In this document: positions 20,965 to 24,423 of the stretch, one piece after another | Layout: every line of letters begins with the position of its first letter | Position numbering within the stretch: position 1 is the stretch's first letter | Source: Rodentolepis nana | Lineage: Eukaryota > Platyhelminthes > Cestoda > Cyclophyllidea > Hymenolepididae | DNA: 24,423 nucleotides | Assembly (NCBI GenBank): GCA_900617975.1 | Contig: UZAE01000395.1 | Coordinates: 1-24,423 of the forward strand | Reading direction: 5' to 3' | Translations under genes and position numbers: made by a program | Notes under the pieces: model-generated | The model's input: only the letters and a program-made list of their open reading frames with translations | Told to the model about the DNA's origin: nothing | Database searches by the model: none

Positions 20965-22272
20965 TTGGGCTCTAATGGATTCACAATCTAGGCACATACA
21001 ACTTCTGTCATGAGGCATTTCAAGAGTCAATCCTCGATCAAGCAGTAGTTGAATAATCTCATGATTATTTGTATGGGCGGCCAACATCAGGGGTGTAATA
21101 TCAGCTGAAAATTGAGATCGATCGATAGCCTTTCCAATCAGTCCAGCTCTGCGTCCTCTTGGGGCCATAATCTTTTCCATTCGTATGTATTGAGGATGGT
21201 CGATTATCAGCTTGACTATATGGATCTTCTCCTGGCTAATTGCATTTAGAAGAGCATCTTCGACAGCGTAGAAGTTGAGCTTCCCTACCAGAGCATCAAT
21301 CAATTCAATGTTCTCAGTCTTCATGGCTAGAAGCACTGCATTCCGTCCCATATAATCCACACAGTCAACGTTTAAAGTTGGATCATTTAGCAACTCCTTG
21401 ACTATCTCAACTTCCCCAAATTCAGCTGCATTGAGAAAAACGTACTCTGTGTCTTGAAGTTGGCTTTTAAAAACTAGTCCATTCTCAGAAGCAAGTTTCA
21501 AACCAGCAACAGTGTCCTTCTTCGCTTTTCCCATTTGTACCGTAAATCCCCTTTGATCACTAATAATTGGAGCCAGCGATGAGTTGACCTTAGTTCTCTT
21601 CCTCAGCTTTCCTTTTGAACTTTTACCGCTAACACTGGTCATCATTTCTGAGATGCTACAAGTTCGTGCTGTACCTGAATTTCCGCCCCCATCAGCATTC
21701 TCACTAATTGAAAGACTAGCGAATAGAACACGCGTAGCCGATGTGGACAGAAGAACACCAGTAGCAACACTTTTGGGCAACTTTCCGCAAGCTCGTTTAA
21801 TTCGTTTGTTAACTAAATCAGTTGTTATGCGCGTAGATTCATCCACAATTTGTTCATTTCCAGTCCCAGCTATCTCGGTGACTGTATAAGCCTCACAATC
21901 GTCCTCCCCCTCGGCTGTAGCGATCCGTGTGTGGGTGTCAGAGGGGGTGAGAGAAAAGACAGGATTGTCTTTTGAACCAATGAAACTCTCCATAGTTCTC
22001 TTGCTGTCACCTATATTATCTGACACGTTAATCCGGGTTGATGTATAAGGTAGTTCGTTCAATGAATGCAAATCTGACTGGTGAGTTGATGGATCTGATG
22101 AGTCACCATCATTAATCCTTGTCTTGCGCTGCATACTCTCGTGTTTCACCTTTCCTGGCAAGCTTGTTAGTTGACTTTTGGCATCTAAAGGTTCGGTGCT
22201 GGACTGTTCAGAAGCACATAGGGGTTCTGTACTGGCACTAGCAGGTGAAAGGCGCCTAAAAATTCTAGGCAT
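20965..22272 (-). CDS. TRPC-like channel, coding exon 1 (N-terminal extension, ankyrin repeats, metal site)
   Basis: This exon encodes residues 1-436 of a TRPC-type cation channel subunit, which would sit in the plasma membrane with this part in the cytosol. The ATG has a good arthropod context (CAAA-ATG) and an in-frame TGA lies 12 bases upstream (22287-22285). Residues 1-270 are Ser/Thr-rich with no family match. Ankyrin-type repeats follow at about 275-304, 308-335, 336-362 and 391-420; the last contains ADITPLMLAAHTNNHEII, a TRPC hallmark. Then comes MPHD and H421-x3-C425-x-C427-x2-C430, the zinc-binding site seen in TRPC4/5 structures. Coding ends at SIRAQ|GTGAGC. The open frame runs 12 more codons into the intron, not conserved. 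The start is firm unless an upstream coding exon splices past that TGA. TRPC is clear; the subtype is not, because the sequence is divergent. Confidence 0.9.
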
Positions 22273-22400
22273 TTTGTGATATGGTCACGCGTAGTAGTGT
22301 GAGGTTGGTGAGACGGTTAGAGAGAGAGAGATGGGAAGGGAGTTATTGCTTCAACACACTCGCTAACATATCGAAAACTCAAGTGACCAATGGCCCTAGA
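22273..22400 (-). promoter_or_regulatory. 5' leader and possible proximal promoter of the TRPC-like gene
   Basis: Upstream of the ATG the minus strand is pyrimidine-rich, with a (CT)n run (complement of 22319-22331). An inverted CCAAT box (plus-strand CCAAT at 22386-22390) lies about 115 bases from the start codon. No clear TATA box or initiator was found and the transcription start cannot be placed. This is a positional inference only. Confidence 0.3.
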
Positions 22401-24105
22401 GCAAAGGGTAAATGACCAACCGGCGTTCCTTGCCTTTGTTCATCACGCTTCCACAAGTAAATTCGCTAATTACTGCAGAGTTTTCGTTGGCTTACTAGTA
22501 AATTGACGTGAGGGTGCTTGTTTCTTACTGTTTCTGCATCACCTTCAAAATCATTTTCATATGTTACGGTTTTCATTATTTAGTTTTAGACATTTTTTAA
22601 AATACCATAACAATTTACGCTTCATGAAAATTTATAGAAACCTGGTACTTTATTCAAAAATTTAATAATATTTTCAATTATTTGGTGTTAGATATATTTC
22701 TTCGAGATAACGATTTATATTATCTATAAAATCAAAACCAAAGCTGTCCCAGTTAGACAGTATAGACCTATAAAATTGCCTCATTGAGATTTCTGAATTT
22801 CGGCAAAAAACAATTCCTTGTATAGATCTTACTGTTAACGTCCTTCTGGATTATGTGATGATGGTGATTATAAAAAAGCAATTTTCCTTAAAAAATGTAT
22901 TTTAAAATTAAAATTCAGCATAAATCAAAGATTTGAATTTTTTATGTAAACAAAATCAATACATTTACTTGTAGTAATAAATTTTTTAGATTTTTTGATC
23001 TTCAGCCTTGTACTCTTATCGTTAATTTCAAAATGAAAATCTTAAATTTTTCGCCTTTTCTACGTTTTTTAATAATATATGGTCTGTGTAGGTTAAAATC
23101 CATCAAGTTCTTCAGAATTGGGAATAGTGATTTGATTTCTATTCTTTTAAATAATGAAATAGTTTTGCATCCCTGGAATTTTTGTTTTAACAGGACCACA
23201 AAGCAGTAAAACATGATGCGCAATCAAGTCGACTTCGAGAGCATTAAAAAAATGATCGAAAGGCGGATAGCATTTTGACAAAAAATAGTTATGAATGTAC
23301 TAGACAGACGTCCTACTTGATTCAATGAACAAATTGGGAATTTCATTTTTTATTAGATATTGTACAAATTGAACCCTAAAATCAAATGAAGACCACTTGG
23401 CATCTTGATGTTGGTATTATTCTCTCCTTCCTCTCCATTGTTTGCTGGATTTTCTGATAAGAGTTATCGATTGTCTCCTGCAATTAATGGTGACGAACCA
23501 TTTTCAAATTATTCACAATATTTATAATTTTTAAGACTACAGCGTATCGTTTATTAATAGTAGAATCTCCATGCCAATATTTCTACCATTAAAGAGCAAG
23601 ACAAAAGTTCACTATGATGCAGCAAAAACTAATTGCCTTTCGATTTGAATCGTTTATAGTTTGTGTGAAAAAATAAAATTATTTTTCTATTCAGAATAAA
23701 AAAGCCTTAAATAGAATATTTAGTTCCTATCATACGTGTTCCTTTTATAATTGTGCCTACTCATTTTACAAGTGTTTTTTTAATAAAATTGAATCTCATA
23801 ATGATAAATTTGCATAATTTTATTATGTGATTTTGCTTGAGGGTTGTTAAAAGTAGGTTTGTACTTCTAACTTGGGAGAGGATTCCCCTCTAATAATCTA
23901 TTCTACTTCCGTTTCAAATTGTAGAATAGATCTTCTGAATTTTTAAATAACTTCATAAAACCAATAAAGACTTTTGACATTATAAACATGTTAATGTATT
24001 TGTACAACTGAACCAGTCTCGAGTGAGCTAAGCTGTCCGATCATTAATGATCACGAAGATAGGATTTTGGTTCTTATTTAAAATTTTGTAAAGCTTAACA
24101 ATTAA
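22401..24105. other. AT-rich flank upstream of the TRPC-like gene; nothing recognised
   Basis: Only one minus-strand frame of note (73 codons, 23002-23223), without motifs. No exon, repeat family or RNA gene seen. It may hold distal promoter or non-coding 5' exons of the TRPC-like gene, which sequence alone does not show. Confidence 0.45.
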
Positions 24106-24423
24106 TATTTATTTCGAATGGCAGGCGTTTTGTTAGTTATCATTAGCCCTTTAATTGACTTCGGGCTTCACATGGGGAAGGAACATCAAAGTAACAGAAA
24201 GTCGAGGGGTGGAGAACGGAAGGGTGATTTACAGATGTAAAATAGACAGACACAAGGCAGAGAAAAGGTAGGATGAGTACCGTAGAAGTGTTAGACCATG
24301 GCATACAGTTGGGCCATTGTAGTTTGAAGTCAGAAGTCAACTGCCAGTTAATAGACTTTTTTGCCGTATGAGTATACGTTGCCCATGGTGCACCACGTGG
24401 AGGTAAGTCTATCGCACACCCCA
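24106..24423 (-). repeat. Interspersed repeat, copy 3 (reaches window edge)
   Basis: Same unit and orientation as 9350-9660. The plus strand has ATATTTATTTCGAATGGCAG at the tail side and CCATGGTGCACCACGTG then AGGTAAGTCTATCG at the far side. The best-kept parts are these far-side bases and the ATCATTAGCCCTTTAA block. On the minus strand, 24340-24143 is a 65-codon open frame ending in three tandem stops. Copy 2 has an in-frame stop at the corresponding place, so coding is not supported across copies. Confidence 0.85.

Noticed and set aside
21584..21889. 101-codon plus-strand open frame
   Set aside because: Antisense to TRPC-like exon 1, in its Ser/Thr-rich part, without motifs of its own; a shadow.

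Overview
This is a piece of an AT-rich animal nuclear genome. Metazoan evidence: a multi-exon gene with clear GT-AG introns and a channel family found only in animals and close relatives (TRPC type), a decayed mariner DNA transposon, and an interspersed repeat with an (AAAT)n-type tail. The CAAA-ATG start context, the mariner and the protein all suit an arthropod. My best guess is a crustacean, possibly a parasitic copepod, but nothing here proves the species.

The only convincing host gene is on the minus strand in the right half. Three exons (22272-20965, 18470-18318, 16067-15891) join in phase 0 and encode 546 residues: a long, poorly conserved N-terminal extension, four ankyrin-type repeats, the H-x3-C-x-C-x2-C metal site, the TRP_2 block and the helical linker before the membrane domain of a TRPC channel. 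No exon for the transmembrane domain, pore or TRP box was found, so the 3' part of the gene probably lies beyond the left edge. Most of 1-15890 would then be intron 3.

The left half holds repeats. A full-length but dead mariner (DD34D) lies at 2861-4167, with both terminal inverted repeats, TA target duplications and a transposase broken by at least four frameshifts. Just to its left is a 123-bp direct duplication (1676-1798 and 2069-2191, four differences). Copies of a ~300-bp interspersed repeat lie at 1-158 (cut by the window edge), 9350-9660 and 24106-24423, the first in the opposite orientation to the other two.

The remaining sequence is AT-rich, non-coding by eye, and contains short microsatellites and hairpins. 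I saw no RNA genes, CRISPR arrays, operons or bacterial-type signals. No new multi-gene system is visible; the most interesting item is the divergent TRPC-like gene with its internally repetitive N-terminal extension.
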